Source: Roseimaritima ulvae (lineage in GTDB: Bacteria; Planctomycetota; Planctomycetia; Pirellulales; Pirellulaceae). From it: DNA of 64,000 bases. Below the pieces are notes generated by a model, which worked only from the letters and a program-made list of their open reading frames with translations, was not told where the DNA came from and made no database searches. The DNA lies in NCBI RefSeq assembly GCF_008065135.1, contig NZ_CP042914.1:1736001-1800000 (forward strand), read 5' to 3'. Both the position numbers and the translations under genes were made by a program. Shown in pieces: positions 53,093-62,793 of the stretch. Every line of letters starts with the position of its first letter. Position 1 is the first letter of the stretch.

Positions 53093-54187
53093 TTATCTCT
53101 CGTGCTGATGGTGAGGGCTTTCCATGAGGTGTTTTTTTAGCAGGTCCTCGCCATAGTCGTTGCCGGGTTCGCGAAACACCGTGTGGATATGGTTCACCGG
53201 ACCAGCGTTGCGTCCGGGAGGATAATGATTATCGAACTCGATGATCACCGTGGGGCCGTGGATGCGGTAGTAATACGGCTTGCCCGTTTCGGTGCCAGCC
53301 CAGGCAAAGTGAATCTTTTCCAACCCGGCCGCCATAATCCGATCCATTTGGATGTGAGCGATATTGTGTTCGTAGTTATGAGCGTATTCCGAAATCAAGG
53401 ACTTCAGCAGTCGTTGTTGTTTAGCGGTCAATTCGGAAGCGGGTAAGCCCGTGGGCGTCTTCAGTTGGTCTCCACGCGTGGGGCCGGTGACCACATCACG
53501 CGGGGCGACGTCGGCGATGACCGCTTTGGCTCGCTGCTTTTCGTCGAGCGACTCGAACAGCATGCGCCCCTTCTCGTCCTCGCTGCGCTGCACATACCAG
53601 CCGGAATAGGTGCCCGAGGGCAGTTCCGCGGGATCGGACCCCATAAAGGCCGGTCGGACCGAGACTTCATCGCCGACCACGGTGATATTCAACGCCAGGT
53701 GGTGTCCGTCCAGTTGCCAGCCCCATGATTTATCTTTGGCGGGGTCTCCGAACATCCCAATCCAATACATATCATGTCCAAACATCGGAGTGCGGTTGGG
53801 GCGACGCTCCGCCGCCATCGCTTTTAATAACTCGTCAAGGTGCATGATGCCCGTCGTTTTCAGATAGCCCTGACTGCTCAGGGTGCTTTGCAACAAACGA
53901 TGAGCGAGTTTTTTCTGTTCGGCGGACATCTCTTTGAAGCTGACGCCTTCACGTTTAAAGGATGTCGAAGGCAGGTTGCTCCAGGCTCGGCGTTCCTTAT
54001 CGTCCATGCTGAAGGAAGCTTGCTTGCGGAGCTCCGGGCTTAGGCCGTCCAGAAAAACAACCGCCGCCTCGCGGATTTCCGCAACCGGAGCACTGTGCTG
54101 GGCCTGTCCGTCTTCGGCTTGCTGGTCTTGGGCATGGGCCACCGTGGTCCCCAGTAGCAGTGTCGTGAGTAGCACAATTGGTTTCAT
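53093..54187 (-). CDS. Secreted DUF3500 family protein
   Basis: 364 residues from ATG at 54187, which begins the signal peptide MKPIVLLTTLLLGTTVAHAQ; 40 upstream codons are rejected. The mature part matches the DUF3500 pattern: AVVFLDGLSPELRKQASFSM, REGVSFKEMSAEQKKLAHRL, MYWIGMFGDPAKDKSWGWQL and DGHHLALNITVV. A His-rich end (GPVNHIHTVFREPGNDYGED, then SPHHQHER) suggests metal binding. The activity of this family is unknown to me. It precedes the sulfatase/glycosidase genes on the same strand, 190 bases upstream, and is divergent from the DUF1592 gene. Confidence 0.87.
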   Translation of the reverse strand: MKPIVLLTTLLLGTTVAHAQDQQAEDGQAQHSAPVAEIREAAVVFLDGLSPELRKQASFSMDDKERRAWSNLPSTSFKREGVSFKEMSAEQKKLAHRLLQSTLSSQGYLKTTGIMHLDELLKAMAAERRPNRTPMFGHDMYWIGMFGDPAKDKSWGWQLDGHHLALNITVVGDEVSVRPAFMGSDPAELPSGTYSGWYVQRSEDEKGRMLFESLDEKQRAKAVIADVAPRDVVTGPTRGDQLKTPTGLPASELTAKQQRLLKSLISEYAHNYEHNIAHIQMDRIMAAGLEKIHFAWAGTETGKPYYYRIHGPTVIIEFDNHYPPGRNAGPVNHIHTVFREPGNDYGEDLLKKHLMESPHHQHER

Positions 54188-54330
54188 CAGTTTGCTTTCC
54201 AGGGCTGCAGGGACGAGAATGGGGGACATCGGTGGGGTGCTCCTTGCTTGACGTTGATGGGATCGAGAAAAATCCGCATTCGTCATTACAGGTAGGTGAA
54301 CTATCAATAATTGTACGCTTGAGCGGGGAG

Positions 54331-54351
54331 GGTGTGTTGATTAAACACACC
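54331..54351. promoter_or_regulatory. Perfect palindrome in divergent intergenic region
   Basis: GGTGTGTT-GATTA-AACACACC, 8-bp arms with a 5-base centre, lies between the divergent DUF3500 and DUF1592 genes. This is the shape of a dimeric repressor or activator site. No regulator is identified. Confidence 0.45.
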
Positions 54352-54437
54352 ACGATTTCGACCTGCTAACATGTGTGGCTCGGAATGCGTGAAAATTGAA
54401 AAAATTACATGCAGGTTGCCCCCAGTTGAGAGGATCG

Positions 54438-56888
54438 ATGTTTTATAGTCCCATGCGACCCTTATGTCATATTTTCGCTATTTGCGGATGGATTGCCACG
54501 GCGCTGTCCGCATCGGCAACGGAACCCTTTGAAGGCTTTCTCGAAAAACACTGCATCCGCTGTCATGGTCCTCAGCTGGAAGAAGGTGACATCCGGTTCG
54601 ATCGTTTATCGCGTGACTTCAAAGCGGGCATCGACACGCATCATTGGGCCGAGGCGATTGGCAAGGTCAACAGTGGCGAGATGCCGCCAGCCGACGAGCC
54701 GCAGCCGACGCAGGACGAGTTGGCGGCGTTTGTTCTGGATCTGGACACGCGGCTGAAGGAGGGGCGGGCCGCCCGCATGGCAGCGCGTCCCGCATTGGCG
54801 CACTATCGCCTCAGTCGCAAGGAATATCAGAACACGGTCTATGATCTGTTGGGCGTGCGATACGATCCGGCGAAACCGGGCGAGTTAAACGAGGATACGC
54901 TGTGGCAAGGCTATGAACGCATCGGTTCACAGCTCTCACTGTCGCCGTCGCATGTGGACCGCTATTACCGGGCCGCGGAGATCGTGCTCGACCGCGCGTT
55001 TCTGCAAGCCGCCAGCGAGCCTCGCAAGGTGCGCAAGTCGGCGGCCGAGTTGCGTTATGGCGGCGGTAGGCAACAGCAGGAGGCATTGGACCTGTTCGGT
55101 ATCAAACGCCCCCTGCGTTACCTGCTGTTCCCCGGCCGGGTGCAATCCGCGCTGTCATCCAATTGGCTGGGACGTACCGGCCCCGAACACAGCGGGCTGT
55201 ACAAACTGCGTCTGCAGGCCAGCGGCATCCGCCCGCCCGGCGGCCAACCGGCCCACCTGAGCATCGGCAAGCAAACCAGTGAAGAGACCGTTGACGGGCT
55301 GATCGAATTCGACATCACGGCTCCAGAAGACAGCCCGCAGGTTTATGAATTCGAAGTGTTTTTAGAGCTGCCCACGCAGTTGCACTTCTGCGTGGTGGCT
55401 ACGGACGTTGTTGATCGCCGGGGCGGGGCCGCCTTTCGCAATGCCTTGGTCAGCCGTGGCGGTTACCTGTTCACGCACAGCAGCGAGACCAGGTTGCTGA
55501 ACCCCAACGCTCCGCAAATGTTCGACGAACAAGGCAACGGAATCTTTTCCACCGTGCTGCTCGATTGGGTCGAATGGGAAGGGCCGCTGGTCACCGAGGC
55601 GGAAAAATCACGACGGCAGGACGTGATGCCTCCCGAAGAAGCGACGCCCGAGCAGGTCGCGGCGCATCTGCAACGCTTTGCTCAGCGGGCTTGGCGACGA
55701 GAGGTGAAGCCGGAGGAACTGAAAAACTACATGCAGTCCTATCTGGTCGAACGCGAGGCCGGTGAATCAATGACCGATGCCTATCGGATCGCGCTGCAGG
55801 GCGTGCTGACTTCCCGCCACTTTATTTACCTGGTCGAGGGCGCTCCCCAGCCTCGGCCACAACTGAACGACTGGGAACTGGCCTCTCGACTGTCGTATTT
55901 CCTCTGGAGCTCGATGCCCGACGAAGCTCTGTTCACGGCCGCCGAAAGCGGACAGCTGAACGGCGAGCGATTGGGCAACGAAGTCGACCGGATGTTGTCG
56001 GACGCACGCATCAACCGTTTCATCGAGGACTTCTCCCGGCAGTGGCTGCAGCTGCATCGCGTGGGCATGTTCCCGCCGGACAAAAAGTTGTATCCGAAAT
56101 ACGATGACTGGCTGGAGGCCAGTATGCGAGCCGAGCCGGTGGAGTATTTTCGCGAGTTGTTGATGAACAATCAGCCGATCGACGGCTTCGTTGATTCGGA
56201 TTGGACGATGGCCAACGCCCGGCTGTGCGACTTCTACGGTTTGCCGGAACCGAAGAGGGACGGCTTCCAACGCGTCTCGCTCAAACCCGACCATCATCGT
56301 GGCGGTTTGTTGACCATGGGCGCGGTGCTCGGCTTGACCTCCGACGGCACGCGCCACCGACCGGTGCATCGTGGCGTCTGGCTGAGTGAAGCGATGTTCA
56401 ACAAGACGCCGCCCCCGCCGCCGGCCAACGTGGACCCGATCGAACCCATTCCCCCCAAGGGCAACAAGATCACCATCCGGCAAAGAATCGAGGCCCACGC
56501 CAGCAATGCCAGTTGTGCCGCCTGCCACCGCAACATCGATCCGCTGGGATTGGCCTTTGACCAGTTCGACGCGATCGGCCAATGGCGGACGCGGGAACAC
56601 GTGCCCACCGGCGTCGGCGAAGATCCGCTGGTGGATGCGTCCGGCGCGTTGCCCGATGGTCGACCTTTTACAGGGGCCGCCGAATTTAAACAGTTGCTGT
56701 TGGAGGACCGAGACCGAATCGCGCGGGCTTTCATCGAACATCTGTGCACTTACGCTCTGCGCCGCGTACTGACCGTGGATGATCAGGATGCCGTTCAGGC
56801 GATTGTTGAAGACGCCAAAAGCAGCCAGTACGGTGTTAGAGACATTGTGCGAGCTGTGGCTTTGTCGGAATTGCTCCGCACCAGATAG
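54438..56888 (+). CDS. PSCyt-DUF1587-DUF1595-DUF1592-DUF1588-DUF1585 secreted protein
   Basis: 816 residues from ATG at 54438 (GAGAGG just upstream). A TTG 14 codons earlier is less likely. Signal peptide region: [21 protein letters not shown] cytochrome-like CIRCH is at residues 39-43, with [12 protein letters not shown] completing that domain. Then DUF1587 ([20 protein letters not shown]), DUF1595 ([20 protein letters not shown]), DUF1592 ([20 protein letters not shown]), DUF1588 ([20 protein letters not shown]) and DUF1585 follow. A second CxxCH is present in [19 protein letters not shown]. Possible heme binding is unproven. It is the first gene of a three-gene operon with DUF1552. Confidence 0.93.
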   Translation: MFYSPMRPLCHIFAICGWIATALSASATEPFEGFLEKHCIRCHGPQLEEGDIRFDRLSRDFKAGIDTHHWAEAIGKVNSGEMPPADEPQPTQDELAAFVLDLDTRLKEGRAARMAARPALAHYRLSRKEYQNTVYDLLGVRYDPAKPGELNEDTLWQGYERIGSQLSLSPSHVDRYYRAAEIVLDRAFLQAASEPRKVRKSAAELRYGGGRQQQEALDLFGIKRPLRYLLFPGRVQSALSSNWLGRTGPEHSGLYKLRLQASGIRPPGGQPAHLSIGKQTSEETVDGLIEFDITAPEDSPQVYEFEVFLELPTQLHFCVVATDVVDRRGGAAFRNALVSRGGYLFTHSSETRLLNPNAPQMFDEQGNGIFSTVLLDWVEWEGPLVTEAEKSRRQDVMPPEEATPEQVAAHLQRFAQRAWRREVKPEELKNYMQSYLVEREAGESMTDAYRIALQGVLTSRHFIYLVEGAPQPRPQLNDWELASRLSYFLWSSMPDEALFTAAESGQLNGERLGNEVDRMLSDARINRFIEDFSRQWLQLHRVGMFPPDKKLYPKYDDWLEASMRAEPVEYFRELLMNNQPIDGFVDSDWTMANARLCDFYGLPEPKRDGFQRVSLKPDHHRGGLLTMGAVLGLTSDGTRHRPVHRGVWLSEAMFNKTPPPPPANVDPIEPIPPKGNKITIRQRIEAHASNASCAACHRNIDPLGLAFDQFDAIGQWRTREHVPTGVGEDPLVDASGALPDGRPFTGAAEFKQLLLEDRDRIARAFIEHLCTYALRRVLTVDDQDAVQAIVEDAKSSQYGVRDIVRAVALSELLRTR

Positions 56889-56979
56889 ACCTCACCTTTT
56901 AAAACCATCGGCGGCCAAGGACGCGCCAGCGATGGCCCGCAACCGCACACGACCCTCCTTCGTTACTAAAGGCTAAACC

Positions 56980-58335
56980 ATGGGCAAGTTCCTCTCCCAA
57001 TCCTGGCTGCTCGATCGCCGGCATGCGTTGCGTGCGCTGGGGACCTGTATCTCCTTGCCCATGCTGGAGTGTATGACTCCGCTGAACGCGGCCGAGCCTG
57101 CTTCGATGCCCCGCCGCAGCGCTTTTATCTACTTGGCCAACGGCGTCCATTCGCTGAATTATCAAATCACCAAGCCAGGTCGTGACTACGAGTTCTCTCG
57201 TTCGCTCAAGCCTTTGGAAAAACACCGCGAAGTGATCACACCGATCAGCGGGCTGCATCATCCGGGCGCCATCAGCCACCATCACAATTGCATTTCAGTT
57301 TGGTTGACCGGCGGGAAACTTGGACCCACCGACCGCAATACGATTTCGGTCGACCAGCAGATGGCGGCCGTTACGGCGGAACATACCCGATATCCATCGA
57401 TGGAAATCGCCATCACCCAAGGCTCGCTGGCTTGGACGGCCGACGGCGTGCAACTGCCAGCCATGCGTCGTTGCAGCGAGATCTTCGCGTCGCTGTTCGA
57501 GGAACCCAAAGGCGGCACGGCGGCGCAGCGCCGAGCATTGCGGCGCAAAGCCAGTGTGTTGGATGACAACTTGGCCGAAGTCCGTCGGCTGGAAGAGAAA
57601 ATGGGCACCGCCGACCGGGGCCGACTGGATCAGTACCTGAGCTCGGTACGCGAGGCGGAGATCCGCACGCGACGGGCCGATGCTTGGCTGGACACGCCGC
57701 TGCCGGAAATCTCTGAAAACGATCGCAAACGTACCAACCGCGATATCCCTCAGACCCAAGCCGGTGACTATTTCCGCACCGTTTATGACCTGATGGTGCT
57801 GGCCTTTCAGACCGACGTCACCCGGGTGGCCACTTTCAGCCTTGGGGGCGAAGGACAAGCGATTGCGATTCCGGAAATAGGCATTACCGAATCTCGACAC
57901 CAGCTCAGCCATCACGGTGGCGACCAAGGCTATATGGAAAAACTGACCAACTACGACACCTTCGCCATCGAGCAGTATGGCTACTTCCTCTCGCGGCTTG
58001 AGGAAACAAAAGACCTGAACGGTCAGCCGCTGCTGGGAACGACAATGTCACTGTTTGGCAGCGGTATGTCTTACGGCCACAGCCACGGTAACGCCAACCT
58101 GCCACTGGTGTTGGCCGGTGGCTCGGACATTGGTCTGCAACACGGTAGCCACTTGGACTTCAACCAAGGGCACTTCGACGGCTACGAATTGGACAAGCCC
58201 GGCAAGCACTACAGTTTGTGCAGTCGCCCGGCGAACCCGGACGCCCACATGAGCAACCTGCTGCTGATGATGGCGCAGCGCATGGGCGTCGAAACCGACC
58301 AGTTTGGCGACAGCAACAAGGTGATCGAACTATGA
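56980..58335 (+). CDS. DUF1552 family protein, Tat-exported
   Basis: 451 residues. The N-terminus has a Tat-like signal ([20 protein letters not shown]). The core shows [40 protein letters not shown] and [20 protein letters not shown], with [19 protein letters not shown] before it. These are conserved in DUF1552, a relative of the DUF1501/alkaline-phosphatase-like fold. It follows the DUF1592 protein by 91 bases, the usual pair. The next gene overlaps its stop by four bases. Confidence 0.93.
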   Translation: MGKFLSQSWLLDRRHALRALGTCISLPMLECMTPLNAAEPASMPRRSAFIYLANGVHSLNYQITKPGRDYEFSRSLKPLEKHREVITPISGLHHPGAISHHHNCISVWLTGGKLGPTDRNTISVDQQMAAVTAEHTRYPSMEIAITQGSLAWTADGVQLPAMRRCSEIFASLFEEPKGGTAAQRRALRRKASVLDDNLAEVRRLEEKMGTADRGRLDQYLSSVREAEIRTRRADAWLDTPLPEISENDRKRTNRDIPQTQAGDYFRTVYDLMVLAFQTDVTRVATFSLGGEGQAIAIPEIGITESRHQLSHHGGDQGYMEKLTNYDTFAIEQYGYFLSRLEETKDLNGQPLLGTTMSLFGSGMSYGHSHGNANLPLVLAGGSDIGLQHGSHLDFNQGHFDGYELDKPGKHYSLCSRPANPDAHMSNLLLMMAQRMGVETDQFGDSNKVIEL

Positions 58336-59609
58336 ACCTGCTCCGCTTTTCCCGCTCGACCGCCATAGCCTGTCTCGGCGCGTTTCTGTTTGCTCCCATA
58401 GCAGCGGCCCAAGAAGAACCGTTTCGTCCCCAAGCTGGCAAGTTCCCTCTCCTGGAGAAGGCACACGCGTACCGCGGGGAGTTGGTGTTTGTGGACCATG
58501 CCAACCGCCGCGGCAGCATTCGCGTCGAAGGCGCGGGGATGTTTTACCGAAACGATCCGCACCCCTTTGCGATGCTGCCCTACGGCATTGTTTGCTACCA
58601 CGGGGCGCCGGCGGATCTGCGCGACATTCCACTGGGCACCGTGCTGCACGTGCGTGGCTTTCTGCCGCCTGACCCCAAACTCTCCTCCGTGCCGGTGTTG
58701 CCGGTCGACAACAAGGTGAAAGACGCCAACCACAATCGCGGCGCCGGCATCTTCCCGGCCGAAAACCACGTACTGTTGCTGGAAGACGAACCCAGCCACT
58801 GCCGGCGGGAAGGCAAGGTCTGGAAGCTGCAGGAAATCGAGATCCAAAACAACCAGGGGATGATCGTAGCCCGTCGCGAAACGCACGAAGGCGGCGAGGC
58901 CGAGACCCAGGCGGAAACGATGACCTTTGACGCCGCCACCCGCATCTGGCGCGGCCGCGAACGTCTGGCGGTTGAGGAACTGATCGCCGACGGCAGTTGG
59001 CCGGCCAGTGGAAAGAAGAACCTTGACGGCCAGCCGGTATTGTTGGGGATTAGCTGGAAGCCAACGCCGGGCGGCGTGTTTACTCGGTTCCACATCTCTG
59101 ACATCTGGCTGGACGAAACGGCGATCCAGCGTGCCGCTGCAAACCAGACCGAGACGCATAAGGCCTTCATTCGCAGTCGCTGGATGCCCGCTTGGGTCGA
59201 TGCCGTGGAATATGGGAAATTCGGCAGCGCCAAGGTAACCGCGACCCTGTTTGGCGGCATGGACGAATCCTTGTACGCCGATTTCAAAGTGGGCGATGGA
59301 GCTCTGATGAACGCGGTTGAAAACAATCTGAAACATACCCACGGCGCCTACGGTCCCGCGCACATGGCCTGCAAAGGTCCGATCCTGGATGTCGTCCGGC
59401 AGGACGGAGAGCCACCGCTGGGCAGCAGCGGCATCCAAATCCAATTTGAAACCGACTTGATTATCGAAGGCATTCGTCCCGGCCGAGTCGTGCGAGTGCG
59501 TCCGGCCAGTTGGCCCCAGGTCAACGTGCCTCGAGAGGAATACCTCAACATCGGCTCCGCCAACTCCGAAGAACGTTTTCCCACCCCGGCCATCTTTCCG
59601 AAATATTGA
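58332..59609 (+). CDS. Secreted protein of unknown function in DUF1592/DUF1552 operon
   Basis: 425 residues. ATG at 58332 overlaps the DUF1552 stop (ATGA), so translation is probably coupled. The longer frame from 58218 is only read-through inside the previous gene. The signal peptide is [20 protein letters not shown]. The mature part has OB-like strands ([33 protein letters not shown]), then [20 protein letters not shown] and [20 protein letters not shown]. No family is recognised with certainty. Coupling to DUF1592/DUF1552 suggests a third component of that exported complex. Confidence 0.85.
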   Translation: MNLLRFSRSTAIACLGAFLFAPIAAAQEEPFRPQAGKFPLLEKAHAYRGELVFVDHANRRGSIRVEGAGMFYRNDPHPFAMLPYGIVCYHGAPADLRDIPLGTVLHVRGFLPPDPKLSSVPVLPVDNKVKDANHNRGAGIFPAENHVLLLEDEPSHCRREGKVWKLQEIEIQNNQGMIVARRETHEGGEAETQAETMTFDAATRIWRGRERLAVEELIADGSWPASGKKNLDGQPVLLGISWKPTPGGVFTRFHISDIWLDETAIQRAAANQTETHKAFIRSRWMPAWVDAVEYGKFGSAKVTATLFGGMDESLYADFKVGDGALMNAVENNLKHTHGAYGPAHMACKGPILDVVRQDGEPPLGSSGIQIQFETDLIIEGIRPGRVVRVRPASWPQVNVPREEYLNIGSANSEERFPTPAIFPKY

Positions 59610-59687
59610 CGACCGCGAAGCAACGCAGTTGTCGGCCCGGAAGATTTTCCGCTGGGATTGCCGCTGAAGCAAATCAGGTGTAAGCAC

Positions 59688-62600
59688 ATGTTTAGCAAGC
59701 AGGTAGGTCGTTCTGCGACGCGGACAAATCGGCTGGACGGCGGTTCGACGTTTTTCCGGCTGGTGGGCATTTTGCTGGGGTTCTATGGGGCGGCTGGAAC
59801 CAGCGTGTGGGCTGCGGATGCAGCGGTGGACTTTGAGTCCGAGATCGCGCCGCTGTTGATTCGACGCTGCGTCGAATGCCATCAGGGCTCGCACCCGGCG
59901 GGCGGACTTTTGCTGACAACTCGCCAGGGGCTACATGCTGGCGGGGATTCCGGTCCGGTGCTGGATCTGCAGCACGTCAATGACAGCGGCTTGCTGCAGC
60001 GTGTTGCCGATGGGGACATGCCGCCGGAGAAGCAGGGGCGATCCCAGCAACTGCCGGATGAAGAAATTCAGCTGCTTCGTCGCTGGTTAGCCAACGGAGC
60101 AAGCTGGCCGGAGGATCGTGAACTGGATTACTTTGAACGCACGAATGAAATGCGGGCCGGTCGCGATTGGTGGTCGCTGCAACCGGTGGTTCGTCCGGAC
60201 CTGCCGGAACTGGAACATCAGGCTCCGCCCGATAATCCGATCGATGCGTTTGTGTGGTCCAAGCTGGAAAGCGAAGGCATTTCGCCGGCACCACCGGCGG
60301 ATCGACGGACGCTTATCCGCCGCGTGTATTACGACTTGATCGGGTTGCCTCCGTCGGAAGCGGAGATCGAAGCGTTTCTGGCAGATGACTCTCCCGACGC
60401 ATGGCCTCGGCTGATCGATCGCTTGCTCGAAATGCCGCAGTATGGCGAACGTTGGGCACGGTACTGGCTCGACCTGGCACGCTATGCGGATACCAGTGGG
60501 TATGAACGCGACCAGGAAAAGCCGTACGCTTGGAAGTACCGCGACTGGGTTGTGGATGCCTTTAACCATGACATGCCCTACGACCAGTTTGTGCGACAAC
60601 AGATTGCCGGCGACGAACTGCCCGATCGCGATCAGCAGTCCGTTATCGCGACAGGGTTTCTGCGTCTGGGAACGTGGAATGACGAACCCAATGACAGCGC
60701 GGATTACCAATACGAGCGTCTGGAGGATCTCGTCCATACCACGTCCTCGACGTTTCTGGCGTTGACGGTCAAATGTGCTCGCTGCCATTCGCACAAGTTC
60801 GACGCGATCACCCAAGAGGATTACTACCGCATGGCGTCCGCGTTCTGGGCGGGCCCGTTGCTGGGAGGCAAATTGGGCGGGCCCACCGCCGAACAATTGG
60901 GCTATGACGACGTCCTGGGCTGGACCGATCAAGGGCCCACGGTCAAGCCGCTACACATTCTCAAGGACGGAGAGCGGCTGCAGCCGTTGGAAGAAGTTGT
61001 GCCGGCGTCGTTGTCATCGATACCAACACTGGAACGACCGTTCGATCCGCCGCCGAGCGGTGCAGAAACGTCCCATCGACGGTTGCAGCTGGCCGACTGG
61101 ATTACGGATCCACGGAATCCTTTGACGCCCCGCGTGCTGGTCAATCGACTGTGGCAACATCACTTCGGCCAGGGCATCGTACGCACGCCCAATAACTTTG
61201 GGTTTCTGGCTGACCCGCCGACGCATCCCCAACTACTGGATTGGTTGGCGGCTGAATTTCAATCCGGTGGTCAACGGATCAAAGCCATGCATCGGTTGAT
61301 TTTAACTTCTCAAACCTGGCAGCAATCCTCGCTCCACCCACAGGCCGAAACGCTGGAGCGACGTGATTCGACCAATCGCTTGCTGTGGCGATTCACACGT
61401 CGTCGGTTGGATGCCGAAGCGTTGCGAGATTCTCTGTTGGCGGTTTCCGACGAACTGAATACCAGCGTGGGCGGCGAGGCGTTCAAACCGACGATCAGTC
61501 CCGAGGCATTGGAAGGTCTGTCGCGAAAAACGGCCGCCTGGCAGGCCTCGCCCCCGCAACAGCAGAATCGGCGGTCACTTTATATGTATTTGAAACGCGG
61601 CTTGCTGCCACCGATGATGACCGCGTTTGATCTTTGCGATCCCACGCTGTCTTGCGGTCAACGGGATGTCACCATCGTGCCGACACAGGCCTTGGCAATG
61701 CTGAATAACCGTTTTGTGCACGATCGTAGCGAACGGTTGGCAACGGTTATCTCGGAACACTTTTCCTCCGACCAGCAGCAGGTGCGGCAGGCTTGGTCGC
61801 GAGTGCTACAGCGTCCGCCATCGCCAGATGAGATGGACGCTGCATTGCGATTTTTGGCGACTCAAACGCAAACCTTTTCCGAGCGAGAAGAATCTGCTGA
61901 GCCGCCGCGGCGGGACCCGGCAACGCAGACGGTTGCAGCGGCGCTTGTCTTGCATCTACGGGCCGACCAAGCCGTTGATTCCGACGCGGGGGACTCACGG
62001 ATTCGATCGCTACCGGATCTGTCTCAGCAAGGGCACGAGGCGACTCAGCAGGACCGCGGCTCACAGCCACAGCTTGTCGCCGCGGGGATCGGAGGAAAGC
62101 CGACGTTGCGTTTCGACGGCAAGCGACAGTTCATGCATCTTGCCGGTCAAATTTTGCAGGGGCAGGCACAGACGATTCTGTGTGTTGTTCGCGATGATCA
62201 CGGCTCGGGGCATCGCGAAGTGATCTCCAACTGGAATGGGCGGGCGGGCAATGCCGGTAGCTCTCTGTTCCTTGGCCTGACGGCGGACAATACCGTGCGC
62301 TTCAGCGATGCCTTCTCGGCGGCTGGGAAGATAACGGAGCCGACCAAGCCGTTTTTGCTTACGGCCATCAATGGTCCGGAGCAGGCCAGCGTCTTTCAGA
62401 ACGGTCGGTTGTTAAAGTCCGCGCCGACATTAGCCCGCCGACGGTTGGACACACCGTGGGTGATTGGCCAGCAGGGCAATATCGATGGTGAATACTGGAA
62501 AGGCGATATCGCCGAAATTCGCGTCTACAACCGTGCGTTAAGCGATGAAGAACGTCAGACGGTCGAGCTGGAACTGGCGAAATACTACGACCTTCCGCGG

Positions 62601-62732
62601 CCCACATTGGTGAAAGCAAAACCAAAACCAAAACCAAACCCAATGCAAGAACCGCTCAGCCCTCAACGCTTGGCATTGGCATCCCTCTGCCATGTGTTGA
62701 TGAATTCAAATGAATTTCTGTTTGTGGATTAA
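59688..62732 (+). CDS. PSCyt1-DUF1549-DUF1553 secreted protein with LamG insert near the C-terminus
   Basis: 1014 residues from ATG at 59688 (AGGTG upstream); the frame opens ten codons earlier. Hydrophobic segment: FFRLVGILLGFYGAAGTSVW. PSCyt1 CVECH is at 61-65, with VADGDMPPEKQG. DUF1549 spans about 165-380 (WARYWLDLARYADTSGYERD, VKCARCHSHKFDA). DUF1553 starts near 475 (VLVNRLWQHHFGQG) and includes CDPTLSCGQRDVTIVPTQAL. A LamG-like domain at about 775-970 (AAALVLHLRADQAVDSDAGD, WVIGQQGNIDGEYWKGDIAE) separates the closing helix SLCHVLMNSNEFLFVD. This is the same insertion point as in 25035-28178. It is paired with the DUF1501 gene that follows. Confidence 0.93.
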   Translation: MFSKQVGRSATRTNRLDGGSTFFRLVGILLGFYGAAGTSVWAADAAVDFESEIAPLLIRRCVECHQGSHPAGGLLLTTRQGLHAGGDSGPVLDLQHVNDSGLLQRVADGDMPPEKQGRSQQLPDEEIQLLRRWLANGASWPEDRELDYFERTNEMRAGRDWWSLQPVVRPDLPELEHQAPPDNPIDAFVWSKLESEGISPAPPADRRTLIRRVYYDLIGLPPSEAEIEAFLADDSPDAWPRLIDRLLEMPQYGERWARYWLDLARYADTSGYERDQEKPYAWKYRDWVVDAFNHDMPYDQFVRQQIAGDELPDRDQQSVIATGFLRLGTWNDEPNDSADYQYERLEDLVHTTSSTFLALTVKCARCHSHKFDAITQEDYYRMASAFWAGPLLGGKLGGPTAEQLGYDDVLGWTDQGPTVKPLHILKDGERLQPLEEVVPASLSSIPTLERPFDPPPSGAETSHRRLQLADWITDPRNPLTPRVLVNRLWQHHFGQGIVRTPNNFGFLADPPTHPQLLDWLAAEFQSGGQRIKAMHRLILTSQTWQQSSLHPQAETLERRDSTNRLLWRFTRRRLDAEALRDSLLAVSDELNTSVGGEAFKPTISPEALEGLSRKTAAWQASPPQQQNRRSLYMYLKRGLLPPMMTAFDLCDPTLSCGQRDVTIVPTQALAMLNNRFVHDRSERLATVISEHFSSDQQQVRQAWSRVLQRPPSPDEMDAALRFLATQTQTFSEREESAEPPRRDPATQTVAAALVLHLRADQAVDSDAGDSRIRSLPDLSQQGHEATQQDRGSQPQLVAAGIGGKPTLRFDGKRQFMHLAGQILQGQAQTILCVVRDDHGSGHREVISNWNGRAGNAGSSLFLGLTADNTVRFSDAFSAAGKITEPTKPFLLTAINGPEQASVFQNGRLLKSAPTLARRRLDTPWVIGQQGNIDGEYWKGDIAEIRVYNRALSDEERQTVELELAKYYDLPRPTLVKAKPKPKPNPMQEPLSPQRLALASLCHVLMNSNEFLFVD

Positions 62733-62793
62733 GTATCGCGCAGGAAATCTTTGGCCTTTATCTTCCTTGTTTTTCAGACGTCAGGATTCCCAA

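Noticed and set aside
55767-56741. Minus-strand open frame of 324 codons opposite the DUF1592 gene
   Set aside because: Antisense shadow of conserved DUF1588/DUF1585 coding sequence.
58209-59894. Long minus-strand open frame of 561 codons
   Set aside because: It runs antisense to the signal-peptide protein at 58332-59609, is Arg/His/Val-rich without motifs, and starts and ends inside real genes. It is a shadow of GC-rich coding sequence.
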